Part shown: one piece after another, positions 1 to 6,849 of the stretch
How positions within the stretch are numbered: the first letter of the stretch is position 1
How the letters are laid out: the number at the start of each line of letters is the position of its first letter
DNA from: Ga0077527 sp032128415
Lineage (GTDB): Bacteria; Pseudomonadota; Gammaproteobacteria; Burkholderiales; SG8-41
Length of the DNA stretch: 21,075 bases
NCBI GenBank assembly: GCA_032128415.1
Contig: JAQBGW010000179.1
Span: 1-21,075, forward strand
Direction of reading: 5' to 3'
Position numbers and translations under genes: made by a program
Notes under the pieces: model-generated
Database searches by the model: none
What the model was told of the DNA's origin: nothing
Seen by the model: the letters and a program-made list of their open reading frames with translations, nothing else

Positions 1-111
1 GAAACCGACCCCGCCATCAACCGGGCGCACCTCTGTGGCCGAGAGCTCAGTCAGTTCTGTGGCGAGCACGGCTTCCAGGCCGCGCGGACAGGTGGCGAAA
101 AAAGTTTCCAT
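1..111 (-). CDS. rlmL: N-terminus of RlmL-type 23S rRNA methyltransferase (partial)
   Basis: Only the first 37 codons are present; the gene runs off the left edge of the window. The start is ATG at 109-111 on the minus strand. The reading begins METFFATCPRGLEAVL and goes on to VRPVDGGVGF. This matches the N-terminus of the RlmL/YcbY class of THUMP-domain, SAM-dependent methyltransferases that make m2G2445 in 23S rRNA, where the FATCPRGLE and GGV segments are typical. Only one base separates this ATG from the stop of the HIRAN gene, so the two are probably translationally coupled at the end of the minus-strand cluster. THUMP and methylase domains lie outside the window, so the exact family member (RlmL alone or an RlmKL fusion) cannot be decided. 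Confidence 0.72.
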   Translation of the reverse strand, partial: METFFATCPRGLEAVLATELTELSATEVRPVDGGVGF

Positions 112-112
112 G

Positions 113-496
113 TCAGGGTCGCTGCAGCGAGAGATCGACATAGACTTCGAATTCAATGCGCTGCCAGGGGTTGTGCGCCGCCTTCAGCTGCACGATGCGG
201 GCCCTGACCGGTGCGCCGTGATCCATCTGCCGCGCCACATCGCCGTTCTCGCGACGCGGCACATAGCCGAGCATTTCTCCGCGCCACTCGACGCGTACGG
301 CGTTGGTATCGTGCGTATTTGCCGGTTCACGCACCAGGGTCAGACCATCGCCGACGCGCATCATCTCCCACAGTCCTTTGCCTTCGTAATACTGGAAACC
401 CGCCAGCGGTGATTGCTGGACGATGATGCGCGCATCCGCGGCATGGACGGGTGTGGCCAGCGCCAGTGACAGCGCAAGGATGGCAAGTATGGGCAT
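113..496 (-). CDS. Secreted HIRAN-domain protein
   Basis: The 127-residue product starts with a likely Sec signal peptide (MPILAILALSLALATPVHA, cleavage probably after VHA). A single HIRAN-like domain follows at about residues 22-120. Visible signatures are GFQYYEGKGLWEMM, the LVREPANTHDTNAVRVEW segment (the N/D-x-N-A-V core of HIRAN domains) and MLGYVPRREN. HIRAN domains are known from SNF2-type helicases such as HLTF, where they bind single-stranded DNA 3' ends; small stand-alone bacterial versions are common and have no settled role. The start at 496 is chosen because it gives the signal peptide and leaves only 5 bases after the hemJ stop. The frame stays open far upstream, but that is read-through behind hemJ and the permease. 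Export makes a DNA-binding role unclear. Confidence 0.8.
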   Translation of the reverse strand: MPILAILALSLALATPVHAADARIIVQQSPLAGFQYYEGKGLWEMMRVGDGLTLVREPANTHDTNAVRVEWRGEMLGYVPRRENGDVARQMDHGAPVRARIVQLKAAHNPWQRIEFEVYVDLSLQRP

Positions 497-501
497 GAAG
501 C

Positions 502-909
502 CTAGAACGGCTTGATGACGACGAGGATGACCGTTGCCAGCAGAATCAGCGTCGGCACCTCGTTGAACCAGCGGAACCAGACATGCGATCGCGTGTTGCG
601 GTTTTGTTCGAATTTTCGCAACAGGCTGCCGCAGGCGTGGTGATAACCGATCAGCAGCACGACCAGCACCAGCTTGGCGTGCAGCCAGCCGCCGGTGTAA
701 CCGTAGCTCCACAGCCACAAGCCGAAGGCGAGCGCCGGCACGGCAATCAGCGTCATGAAGCGATACAGCTTGCGGCCCATCAGCAGCAGCCGCGCGCGGG
801 CCGTGTCGTTGTCTTCCATCGCCAGATTGACCAGGATGCGCGGCAGATAGAACAGGCCGGCGAACCAGGCGATGACGAAGAATATGTGCAGGGATTTGAT
901 CCAGAGCAT
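502..909 (-). CDS. hemJ: HemJ-type protoporphyrinogen IX oxidase (CopD/UPF0093 family)
   Basis: This 135-residue integral membrane protein has about four hydrophobic helices. The N-terminal signature, LWIKSLHIFFVIAWFAGLFY followed by LPRI, is characteristic of HemJ, with the conserved His in helix 1 and the WxAGLFYLPR motif. HWLK-type residues recur later (GGWLHAKL, GYHHACG). The C-terminus has RWFNEVPTLILLATVILVV, also typical. HemJ oxidises protoporphyrinogen IX to protoporphyrin IX in haem synthesis, with electrons probably passing to the respiratory chain. The length (usually about 140) is complete. It lies 21 bases after the NodJ-type permease gene and just before the HIRAN gene. Some databases call this family CopD-like; the HemJ signature makes me prefer the haem role. 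Confidence 0.82.
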   Translation of the reverse strand: MLWIKSLHIFFVIAWFAGLFYLPRILVNLAMEDNDTARARLLLMGRKLYRFMTLIAVPALAFGLWLWSYGYTGGWLHAKLVLVVLLIGYHHACGSLLRKFEQNRNTRSHVWFRWFNEVPTLILLATVILVVIKPF

Positions 910-930
910 GGTGGGATGTTACTGCAAAAG

Positions 931-1716
931 TTACTGCAGAAGCCGGCGCCGGGTCAGCGCCAGCGCGATATAGAAACCGGCAACCGCGTAAAGCACGAGC
1001 ACTGCGATATGCAGCAGCCAGGTCGGCGGCACTACACCACTGACCAGTGGGCGGGCGAGGCTGACGGCATGGGTGAGGGGCAGGAGTTGCGCAAAAATCT
1101 GCGCTGCAGCCGGCAACTGGTCGAGCGGAAAGAACACGCCACATAACAGCATCATTGGAGTGATGCACAGCGTGAAGTAGTACATGAAGAAATCGTAGCT
1201 GGGTGACAGTGCGGTCATGATCAGACCCAGTCCGGCGAAAGCCAGTCCGGTCAGGAAAATCAGCGGAATGACGGCAAGCGCCAGTGGCGAGGGGATGAGT
1301 CCCAGCACAGTAGCGACGATCAGTACCGCGGTGCCGGAGAGAAAACTTTTGCTGGCCGCCCAAACCATCTCGCCGAGCACGACATCGTCCAGCGTCAGCG
1401 GGGCGTTGAGTATGGCCTCCCAGGTTTTTTGCACATGCATGCGTGAAAAGCCCGAATACATGGCTTCGAACGACGCGCTCATCATGGTGCTGGAGCAGAT
1501 AATCCCGGCGGCGAGGAAGCCGATGTACGACATGCCGCCGACGTCGTCGAGCATGCGGCCCAGGCCGTATCCGAGGCCGAACATGTAGAGCAGTGGGTCA
1601 GCCAGATTGCCGAGCATCGATGGGATGGCCAGTTTGCGCCAGACCAGCAGATTGCGTCGCCAGACATGCACGAAGCGCGTGCTGAACTGCGGCAGTGTCC
1701 AGTACGAGGTAGCCAT
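931..1716 (-). CDS. nodJ: ABC-2 type transporter permease, NodJ family
   Basis: The product is a 261-residue permease with about six membrane helices and the ABC-2 membrane domain. Family-typical stretches include WRRNLLVWRKLAIPSMLGNL near the N-terminus, DPLLYMFGLGYGLG, YSGFSRMHVQKTWEAILNAP with the cytoplasmic coupling region, and PLDQLPAAAQIFAQLLPLTH. NodJ and its paralogues form the membrane half of a two-gene exporter with NodI. In rhizobia the pair exports lipochitooligosaccharide Nod factors; in free-living betaproteobacteria the substrate is unknown and nodulation should not be inferred. It starts one base after the ATPase gene stop, so the two are clearly one operon. Length is close to the usual 260. 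Confidence 0.85.
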   Translation of the reverse strand: MATSYWTLPQFSTRFVHVWRRNLLVWRKLAIPSMLGNLADPLLYMFGLGYGLGRMLDDVGGMSYIGFLAAGIICSSTMMSASFEAMYSGFSRMHVQKTWEAILNAPLTLDDVVLGEMVWAASKSFLSGTAVLIVATVLGLIPSPLALAVIPLIFLTGLAFAGLGLIMTALSPSYDFFMYYFTLCITPMMLLCGVFFPLDQLPAAAQIFAQLLPLTHAVSLARPLVSGVVPPTWLLHIAVLVLYAVAGFYIALALTRRRLLQ

Positions 1717-1717
1717 A

Positions 1718-2638
1718 TCAGTCGCGCAGCTCGCGGCCGGTGAGTTTCAGAAACACATCCTCAAGGCTGGCGCGGCGGTGCAGGTAACGCAGGTCACCGC
1801 GCTGATCGAGGTCGGCGATCAGCGGCGCCGGATCGTGGGTGTAGCAGAAAATGGTTTCACCGGTGGATTCGCAGCGCTCGGCATGGCTGCGGCCGTAGGC
1901 TTCCGCCCAATCGAGCGCGCCTTCGCCATACACTTCAACGACCTGGGGTTCGATGTGTTGCGTGATCAATGCATGTGGTGCGCCCTCGGCAATGATTTTT
2001 CCGGTGTCCATGATGGCCACACGATGGCACAGCCGCTCGGCTTCTTCCATGAAGTGGGTGGTCAGCAGCAGAGTCTTGCCTTGCTTCAGTAGCCGACGCA
2101 GCCGTTCCCAGATGACGTGGCGCGCCTGCGGATCAAGTCCGGTGGTCGGTTCGTCGAGGAATAACAGCTCGGGGTCGTTGATCAGCGCACGCGCCAGCGT
2201 CAATCGCCGCTTCATGCCGCCGGAAAGCGTCTGGATGCGCGTATCGGCCCGACTGGTGAGGCCGGCGAAATCGAGTAAATCGGGTATGCGCTCGCGCACG
2301 ACATGATCGGCAAGGTCAAAATAACGACCGAAGATCTGCAGGTTCTCGCGAATGGTGAAATCCGGATCAAGACTGTCGAACTGGGGCACGACACCGATGC
2401 GTGATCGTGCTGTGCGTGCTTCCTGTGGCACCGGACGGCCCAGTGTGGTGATGGTGCCGCTGTCGGGATCAGTCAGCCCCAGACATAAACGCAGGGTCGT
2501 GGTCTTGCCTGCGCCATTGGGGCCGAGCAGGCCGAAACACTCGCCGGAGCGGATCTCAAAATCCAGACCGCAGACGACTTCATGCGTGCCGTACGATTTG
2601 CGCAGCCCCGTGGCGACCAGTGGCGCGGCGGTGCTCAT
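1718..2638 (-). CDS. nodI: ABC transporter ATP-binding protein, NodI family
   Basis: This is a 306-residue cytoplasmic ATPase. It shows Walker A GPNGAGKTT at residues 39-47, a Q-loop glutamine near 86, the ABC signature LSGGM at 138-142, Walker B LLFLDEP at 158-164 and the H-loop histidine at 195 (TTHF). The C-terminal extension ends RASLEDVFLKLTGRELRD, the typical NodI/DrrA-like tail. It powers the NodJ-type permease encoded immediately downstream. The ATG overlaps the stop of the upstream hydrolase gene by four bases (2635-2638), which suggests translational coupling. The substrate is not shown by the sequence. Confidence 0.88.
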   Translation of the reverse strand: MSTAAPLVATGLRKSYGTHEVVCGLDFEIRSGECFGLLGPNGAGKTTTLRLCLGLTDPDSGTITTLGRPVPQEARTARSRIGVVPQFDSLDPDFTIRENLQIFGRYFDLADHVVRERIPDLLDFAGLTSRADTRIQTLSGGMKRRLTLARALINDPELLFLDEPTTGLDPQARHVIWERLRRLLKQGKTLLLTTHFMEEAERLCHRVAIMDTGKIIAEGAPHALITQHIEPQVVEVYGEGALDWAEAYGRSHAERCESTGETIFCYTHDPAPLIADLDQRGDLRYLHRRASLEDVFLKLTGRELRD

Positions 2639-3267
2639 GCGCAGTGGCGCTGGACGATCTGCGTGAGTACATGCAGTTGTCCGTGGAAAAAATGTTCGCC
2701 GCCCGGCACAACGATCACCGGCAGTTGCTGCGGCCGTGCCCAGTCGAGCACTGCGGCGAGCGGTACCACGTCATCGACTTCACCGTGGATGATCAGCGTT
2801 CCTGCCGGCACCGTGGCTGTCGGGAAACGGTTGACGGCGGGGCCGACGAGGATGAGTTTCTCGGCGGACAGCGTTTGCGCGACGCGGGTCTGCACGAAAG
2901 CGCCGAATGAAAAACCCGCCAGCAGCAGCGGCAGGCTGCCAAAACGGGTCATCGCGTAGCGGGCGACGGCAAGCAGATCTTCGGCCTCACCATTACCTTC
3001 GTCGAAGGTCCCGGCACTGGCGCCGACGCCGCGGAAATTTGGACGCACGGCCACGTAACCCAGACCGAACAATGTCTTGGCCAGGGTAGTAACCACCTTA
3101 TTGCCTTTGGTGCCGCCCTGCACCGGATTGGGGTGGGCGATCAGCGCGATACCGCGCCGCGGCTCACCCGGATCGTTGATGTCGGTTTCCAGTGCACCGG
3201 CAGGACCGGCAATGACCAGTCGCTCCAGTGTCGAAGGCGGCATGGGGCGTGATTCGGTAACGGGCAT
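2635..3267 (-). CDS. Alpha/beta hydrolase (dienelactone-hydrolase-like)
   Basis: This 210-residue protein has a complete small alpha/beta-hydrolase core. The nucleophile elbow GFSFGAF puts the catalytic Ser at residue 120. The acid is probably in HGEVDD (about 165-166) and the histidine is H192 in GGEHFFHG. The oxyanion region AHPNPVQGGTKGNKVV and the NFRGVGASAGTFDEG stretch are typical of the subfamily often annotated as a CocE/NonD-like or YcjY-like hydrolase. No signal peptide is seen, so it should be cytoplasmic. The substrate is unknown. It is the first gene of the tight cluster leading to nodI. Two starts are possible, 3267 (used here) and an ATG at 3243; neither has a strong ribosome binding site. 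Confidence 0.82.
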   Translation of the reverse strand: MPVTESRPMPPSTLERLVIAGPAGALETDINDPGEPRRGIALIAHPNPVQGGTKGNKVVTTLAKTLFGLGYVAVRPNFRGVGASAGTFDEGNGEAEDLLAVARYAMTRFGSLPLLLAGFSFGAFVQTRVAQTLSAEKLILVGPAVNRFPTATVPAGTLIIHGEVDDVVPLAAVLDWARPQQLPVIVVPGGEHFFHGQLHVLTQIVQRHCA

Positions 3268-3343
3268 GAGGTAAATGAGGAATGTAGGGCGGTGGAATGT
3301 ATTATGGGAGAACGCTGACGCGCAGCATCTGGCTCCCTGAAAC

Positions 3344-3652
3344 TCAGATCTTCAGACGCTCGACGATACGGCCGTGCTGGAGGTGCTCGCTGACAATCTC
3401 GTCGATGTCTTCGCGGTCTACGTAGGTGTACCAGACCGCTTCCGGATAGACGACCAGGATCGGACCTTCGTCGCAGCGGTCGAGACAACCGGCTTGATTG
3501 ATGCGCACCTTGCCCGGCCCCGATAGTTTGAGATCCTTTATTTTCTGCTTGGCATAGTCGCGGACATCCTGTGCGCCATGGTTATTGCAGCAGCGCGCAC
3601 CGGCTTCACGCTGGTTGCAGCAGAAAAACACGTGATGTTTGTAGTGATTCAT
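3344..3652 (-). CDS. Thioredoxin-fold [2Fe-2S] ferredoxin
   Basis: The protein has 102 residues. Cysteines occur at 11/12, 21/22, 56 and 60 in the arrangement VFFCCNQR...ARCCNNHG...NQAGCLDRCDEGP. This is the pattern of the small (2Fe-2S) ferredoxin-domain proteins with a thioredoxin fold, related to the NuoE C-terminal domain. The VVYPEAVWYTYV strand near the C-terminus is also family-typical. It is probably a cytoplasmic electron carrier or cluster carrier; partners cannot be told from the neighbours. The start MNHYKHHVFF at 3652 fits homologues. An upstream in-frame ATG at 3715 would add 21 residues of low-complexity sequence and is less likely. The paired cysteines at 11-12 and 21-22 leave it open which ones ligate the cluster. 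Confidence 0.85.
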   Translation of the reverse strand: MNHYKHHVFFCCNQREAGARCCNNHGAQDVRDYAKQKIKDLKLSGPGKVRINQAGCLDRCDEGPILVVYPEAVWYTYVDREDIDEIVSEHLQHGRIVERLKI

Positions 3653-3750
3653 GAGAGCGGGAGCGGGGGGCTGGGATTTGGGGATGGAGCGGGTGCAACG
3701 CGCCGGTCGTGACAATGCGCAGCCCCGATTATAACCGCCTGCCTGCGCGC

Positions 3751-4119
3751 TCAGCGGCGCGAATACTTGCGGGCCGAGCCGCGGGCCGTTGCGACCGGAT
3801 ATTTGCGCGCGTTAATCGCCAGTTTACGTTTTGCGGCGCGCAGCGGATCGATGCCGAGCACGTCGGTCAGCCGCAACAAATAGAGCAGCACATCGGCAAC
3901 CTCTTCTTCCACTGCCTGCCGGTCACGTCCGGCGAGCACTGCGCTTTGTTCCGGCGTCAGCCACTGGAAACATTCAAGCAGTTCGGCGGCCTCTACACTC
4001 AAGGCCATGGCGAGGTTCTTGGGCGTGTGGAACTGTTGCCAGTCTCGCGCAGCGGCAAATCGGCGCAAAGCGTTGCGCAGTGCGGCGAGTGTAGGCGGGC
4101 GGGTGCGGGCACGTTTCAT
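3751..4119 (-). CDS. MazG-like nucleotide pyrophosphohydrolase
   Basis: This 122-residue all-alpha NTP pyrophosphohydrolase resembles the RS21-C6/dCTPase branch. The metal-binding pattern ExxE...ExxD is visible: E43 and E46 in SVEAAELLECFQW, then E73 and D76 in EEEVADVLLYLLRLTD. The HTPKNLAMAL segment before the first motif is typical, as is the lysine-rich tail KRKLAINARKYP. It would hydrolyse non-canonical or excess dNTPs to dNMP and PPi. The start ATG at 4119 gives the normal family length. The same frame stays open up to 4671, but that is antisense-type read-through inside the VanZ-family gene. It follows that gene by 29 bases on the same strand. Confidence 0.86.
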   Translation of the reverse strand: MKRARTRPPTLAALRNALRRFAAARDWQQFHTPKNLAMALSVEAAELLECFQWLTPEQSAVLAGRDRQAVEEEVADVLLYLLRLTDVLGIDPLRAAKRKLAINARKYPVATARGSARKYSRR

Positions 4120-4148
4120 GTAGTGATCCGTTGGGTAATGGTCAGGCG

Positions 4149-5267
4149 CTAATACTGTCCGTTGCGATGTCGCGCGGGCAGACTGAACAGTAGAAATGCG
4201 ATGGCCAAAAAAGGCCAGATGTCCGACAAGGCACGCATGATGCCGGCAAAATTCAGCAAGTGTCCGGCGCCCCCCGCCAGCAGATAGGACGGTACCGGCC
4301 GGTACGGGTTTTCCGGAATCATGTTGACGAGCACCACCGCTGCGAGCAGTGCAAACAGTGCGAGTGCAGCGCGCACGCGTGGTGGAACGCGTATTAATGC
4401 GAGCAGCGTGACCAGCGCCGCAGCGAGACCAAGACCAAAACCGGGAGTCAGCCAACTCCAGGAGTTTTCGGTGCGCAGCAGGAGCGCCGCCGCTGCAGCG
4501 CGCAGCGTGCAGGCGCCGGCGATGAGCAGCGCCAGCGCTCGCCAATAACCGGTGCCGGTGTCGCGCGCCGCGCTGGCGAGCAGCATACCGAATCCGGTGA
4601 CATTCAGCATTACCACGCCAGCTTCGGCGAGCAGGTACGTCCCCGGCGTGTAACGGAGCAGTCCCACCCAACCAATGCTGCTGCGCAGGTCACCGTTGCC
4701 CAGCGCAATGACCGGTGCATGCAGCTGTGTCAGTAGCCACAATCCGGCCAATACCAGTACGGCATCGCCTGGCGTGCCGCTGACGAATCCGCGGTTGCGC
4801 AACGACACCAGGGTATGTCCGAGGCGCTGGCCCGGTGAGAACAATGGCGCCAGCATCGCGCCGCCAACTCCGCCGCAAGTGTTGACCAGGAAATCGACAT
4901 TGGAAGCGATGCGCGCCGGCAGATATTGTTGTACTGATTCGAGCGCCAGACTCAGCGCTGCGCAAATGAGACCGGCGATCATCGCGGCTGCCGCCGGCGT
5001 CCGGCGTGCGCGCAGACTTGTGGCCAGCAGGAATCCCAATGGTATATATGCGGCGAGATTGAACACGATGTCATCGACGGTAATCCAGCGCGGCCACGGC
5101 GCCAGCAGAAAGTTGCCGAATGGGTCCAGTGCGCGCCAGTCGACGAACGGCTGCAGGCTGGCGTAGATGATGACCAGACTGTAAGCTAGCGCGGCCATCC
5201 CCGCCAACTTGTAGCCTCGCGACTGTACGCCGTGCGCCGTTGCAGCGGATTGAGAATCCAGCACCAT
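4149..5267 (-). CDS. VanZ-family membrane protein
   Basis: The product is a 372-residue polytopic membrane protein. The N-terminal half has a VanZ-like domain (about residues 25-145): YASLQPFVDW, then a VDDIVFNLAAYIPLGFLLA helix, then ALSLALESVQQYLPARIASN followed by DFLVNTCGG. The C-terminal half has several more hydrophobic helices and the NMIPENPYRPVPSYLLAGG loop. VanZ in enterococci gives low-level teicoplanin resistance; the broad family is functionally undefined, and a resistance role should not be assumed. The start is uncertain: ATG at 5267 lies only 2 bases from the divergent DHH gene start, while an internal ATG at 5198 directly precedes the first helix. Confidence 0.8.
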   Translation of the reverse strand: MVLDSQSAATAHGVQSRGYKLAGMAALAYSLVIIYASLQPFVDWRALDPFGNFLLAPWPRWITVDDIVFNLAAYIPLGFLLATSLRARRTPAAAAMIAGLICAALSLALESVQQYLPARIASNVDFLVNTCGGVGGAMLAPLFSPGQRLGHTLVSLRNRGFVSGTPGDAVLVLAGLWLLTQLHAPVIALGNGDLRSSIGWVGLLRYTPGTYLLAEAGVVMLNVTGFGMLLASAARDTGTGYWRALALLIAGACTLRAAAAALLLRTENSWSWLTPGFGLGLAAALVTLLALIRVPPRVRAALALFALLAAVVLVNMIPENPYRPVPSYLLAGGAGHLLNFAGIMRALSDIWPFLAIAFLLFSLPARHRNGQY

Positions 5268-5269
5268 TC

Positions 5270-6223
5270 ATGAAATTCTACGACATCTTCAACGGCGACG
5301 CCGACGGTATCTGCGCATTGCACCAATTAAGGTTGGAGCAGCCGCGTGAGGCCGTGCTGGTGACTGGCGTCAAGCGCGATACGCAGCTCGTCGCGCGCGT
5401 TGATGCCCAGGTGGGCGACGAGCTGACCGTGCTGGATATTTCGCTGCGCAGCAATATCAGGGCGGTGCAGCAGGCGCTGGAACGCGGCGCGCGGATACAG
5501 TATTTCGATCACCATGCTGCGGGTGAAATTCCGCAACATCCCGCGTTCGAGGCGCACATCGATCTGGCGCCGGATGTCTGCACCAGCCTGCTGGTAGACC
5601 AATACCTGGCCGGCAAACACCGGCTATGGGCTGTGGTTGCCGCGTTCGGCGACAATCTGGTGGAATCGGCGGTACGCGCAGCGCAGCCGCTGCAGCTTGA
5701 TCACCTTGAGCTGGCACGTCTGCACGAGTTGGGCGAGGCCATCAATTACAACGCCTATGGCGAGACCGTTGAGGATCTGCACTATCCCCCGGCCGACCTT
5801 TATCGCGTCATTGCGCCGTATCAGGATCCACGGCATTTTATTTTCGATGAACCGGTGTTTGAGGTGCTGAAGCAGGCAGGCACGGAAGATCTGGCGCGTG
5901 CCGAAGATGTGAAGCCGGAATTTTCGACGGATACCGCAGCGTTATACGTGCTGCCTGACGTCGCATGGAGCCGGCGCGTCAATGGCGTGTTCAGCAACCG
6001 CTTGGCGCAGGCCGAACCGCAGCGCGCGCACGCCGTACTGATTGCCAAGGGCGACGGGTTTGCCGTCAGTGTGCGTGCGCCGCGCAACCGGCCGATGGGC
6101 GCAGATACGCTGTGCCTGGCGTTTACCACCGGCGGCGGCCGCGCTGCGGCGGCAGGTATCAATTGGTTAACGGCCGAAGACTTGCCGAGGTTTGCTGACG
6201 CATTCCGCGAAATCTATAAATAA
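5270..6223 (+). CDS. DHH-family phosphoesterase
   Basis: This is a 317-residue member of the DHH/DHHA1 superfamily. Metal-binding motifs seen are NGDADG (D10, D12), LDIS (D56) and YFDHH (D80-H82). Near residue 288 a GGGR-AAAAGIN stretch takes the place of the usual GGGH substrate motif of the DHHA1 domain. Family members hydrolyse phosphodiesters such as nanoRNA, pAp or cyclic dinucleotides; which one applies here cannot be read from the sequence. The start MKFYDIFNGDADG at 5270 fits the family, in which the DxD motif lies about 10 residues from the start. An in-frame upstream start at 5240 would add ten unlikely residues. It is the only plus-strand gene in the first 16 kb. Confidence 0.83.
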   Translation: MKFYDIFNGDADGICALHQLRLEQPREAVLVTGVKRDTQLVARVDAQVGDELTVLDISLRSNIRAVQQALERGARIQYFDHHAAGEIPQHPAFEAHIDLAPDVCTSLLVDQYLAGKHRLWAVVAAFGDNLVESAVRAAQPLQLDHLELARLHELGEAINYNAYGETVEDLHYPPADLYRVIAPYQDPRHFIFDEPVFEVLKQAGTEDLARAEDVKPEFSTDTAALYVLPDVAWSRRVNGVFSNRLAQAEPQRAHAVLIAKGDGFAVSVRAPRNRPMGADTLCLAFTTGGGRAAAAGINWLTAEDLPRFADAFREIYK

Positions 6224-6300
6224 AGAATCGCTGAACTAGAGGTCGCGGCCTTTACAGGTCCGCATAAATAACATAATAAAAACAACAGGTTATATGTATT

Positions 6301-6789
6301 TTAGGGTGTCCCTCGAGTGGACGCCGCGGTTTTCAGCAAATCCATCTCAATCAGCGCGAAGGCGGCGATCCACAACACCGCATCGTAGCCGTCAAACCAC
6401 TCGCCGTGCGCGAGCCATGTCAGCGCAACTGCGCCGAGCGCGCTGTAGAGCATGATCGACAGCGCTGTGGCCAGCCGGCGATGCTGCGCCGTGAACAAAG
6501 GCGCGCGCACCTCGAGTTCCAGCACGATGACCACGCCGATCCATAACCAGGCATTGAGCGCATCCAGCCATTCACCTTCGCGGACATAGGCCAGCGCTGA
6601 AAAGGCAATTCCTGCGGCGGCAATCAGCCGCAGCAAATCCAGTGCTGCAGCGTTGCGTGCAATACGCGTCCAGCGTGGATAACGGTTTTCGATTTCGAAC
6701 AATAGCAGCAGCGCAAACCACCCCAGCGCATCTATGCCTTCAGAAGCGCGTCCGGCCGTCGCGTAAATCAGCGCATTCGCGGCCAGCAA
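6301..6789 (-). CDS. Small hypothetical membrane protein (non-ATG start)
   Basis: About 162 residues with four to five hydrophobic helices, for example GWFALLLLFEIENRYPRW, AWLWIGVVIVLELEVRAPL, ATALSIMLYSALGAVALTWL and AVLWIAAFALIEMDLL. Two similar halves alternate a helix with an acidic FEIE/LELE/LIEMD element, which hints at an internal repeat. I do not recognise the family. The frame contains no ATG or GTG between the symporter stop (6850) and the body of the protein. The only usual alternative is TTG at 6787-6789, while the hydrophobic reading LLPLLKPAIFALLAANAL begins further upstream, so the true 5' end may reach about 6834 (an ATT) or a CTG. It follows the symporter gene in the same frame and is probably co-transcribed and membrane-located. 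Confidence 0.62.
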   Translation of the reverse strand: MLAANALIYATAGRASEGIDALGWFALLLLFEIENRYPRWTRIARNAAALDLLRLIAAAGIAFSALAYVREGEWLDALNAWLWIGVVIVLELEVRAPLFTAQHRRLATALSIMLYSALGAVALTWLAHGEWFDGYDAVLWIAAFALIEMDLLKTAASTRGTP

Positions 6790-6849
6790 CGCGAATATCG
6801 CCGGCTTGAGTAGTGGCAGGAGGCGATGGGAAATGCGAGCGCCCCGGTT

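Noticed and set aside
497..1363. Long upstream extension of the HIRAN frame (416 residues in all, minus strand)
   Set aside because: It overlaps hemJ and the NodJ-type permease in a different frame of the same strand and reads as arginine/proline-rich noise. The real gene starts at 496 with a signal peptide.
931..2638. NodIJ genes as evidence for nodulation or a symbiosis island
   Set aside because: NodIJ-type exporters occur in many free-living betaproteobacteria, and no nodABC or other symbiosis genes are present.
4120..4671. N-terminal extension of the MazG-like frame
   Set aside because: It overlaps the VanZ-family gene in another frame and is low-complexity. The ATG at 4119 gives the normal family length.
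6224..6300. Rho-independent terminator between the convergent DHH and membrane protein genes
   Set aside because: The gap is AT-rich, but I find no convincing GC-rich stem followed by a T-run on either strand.
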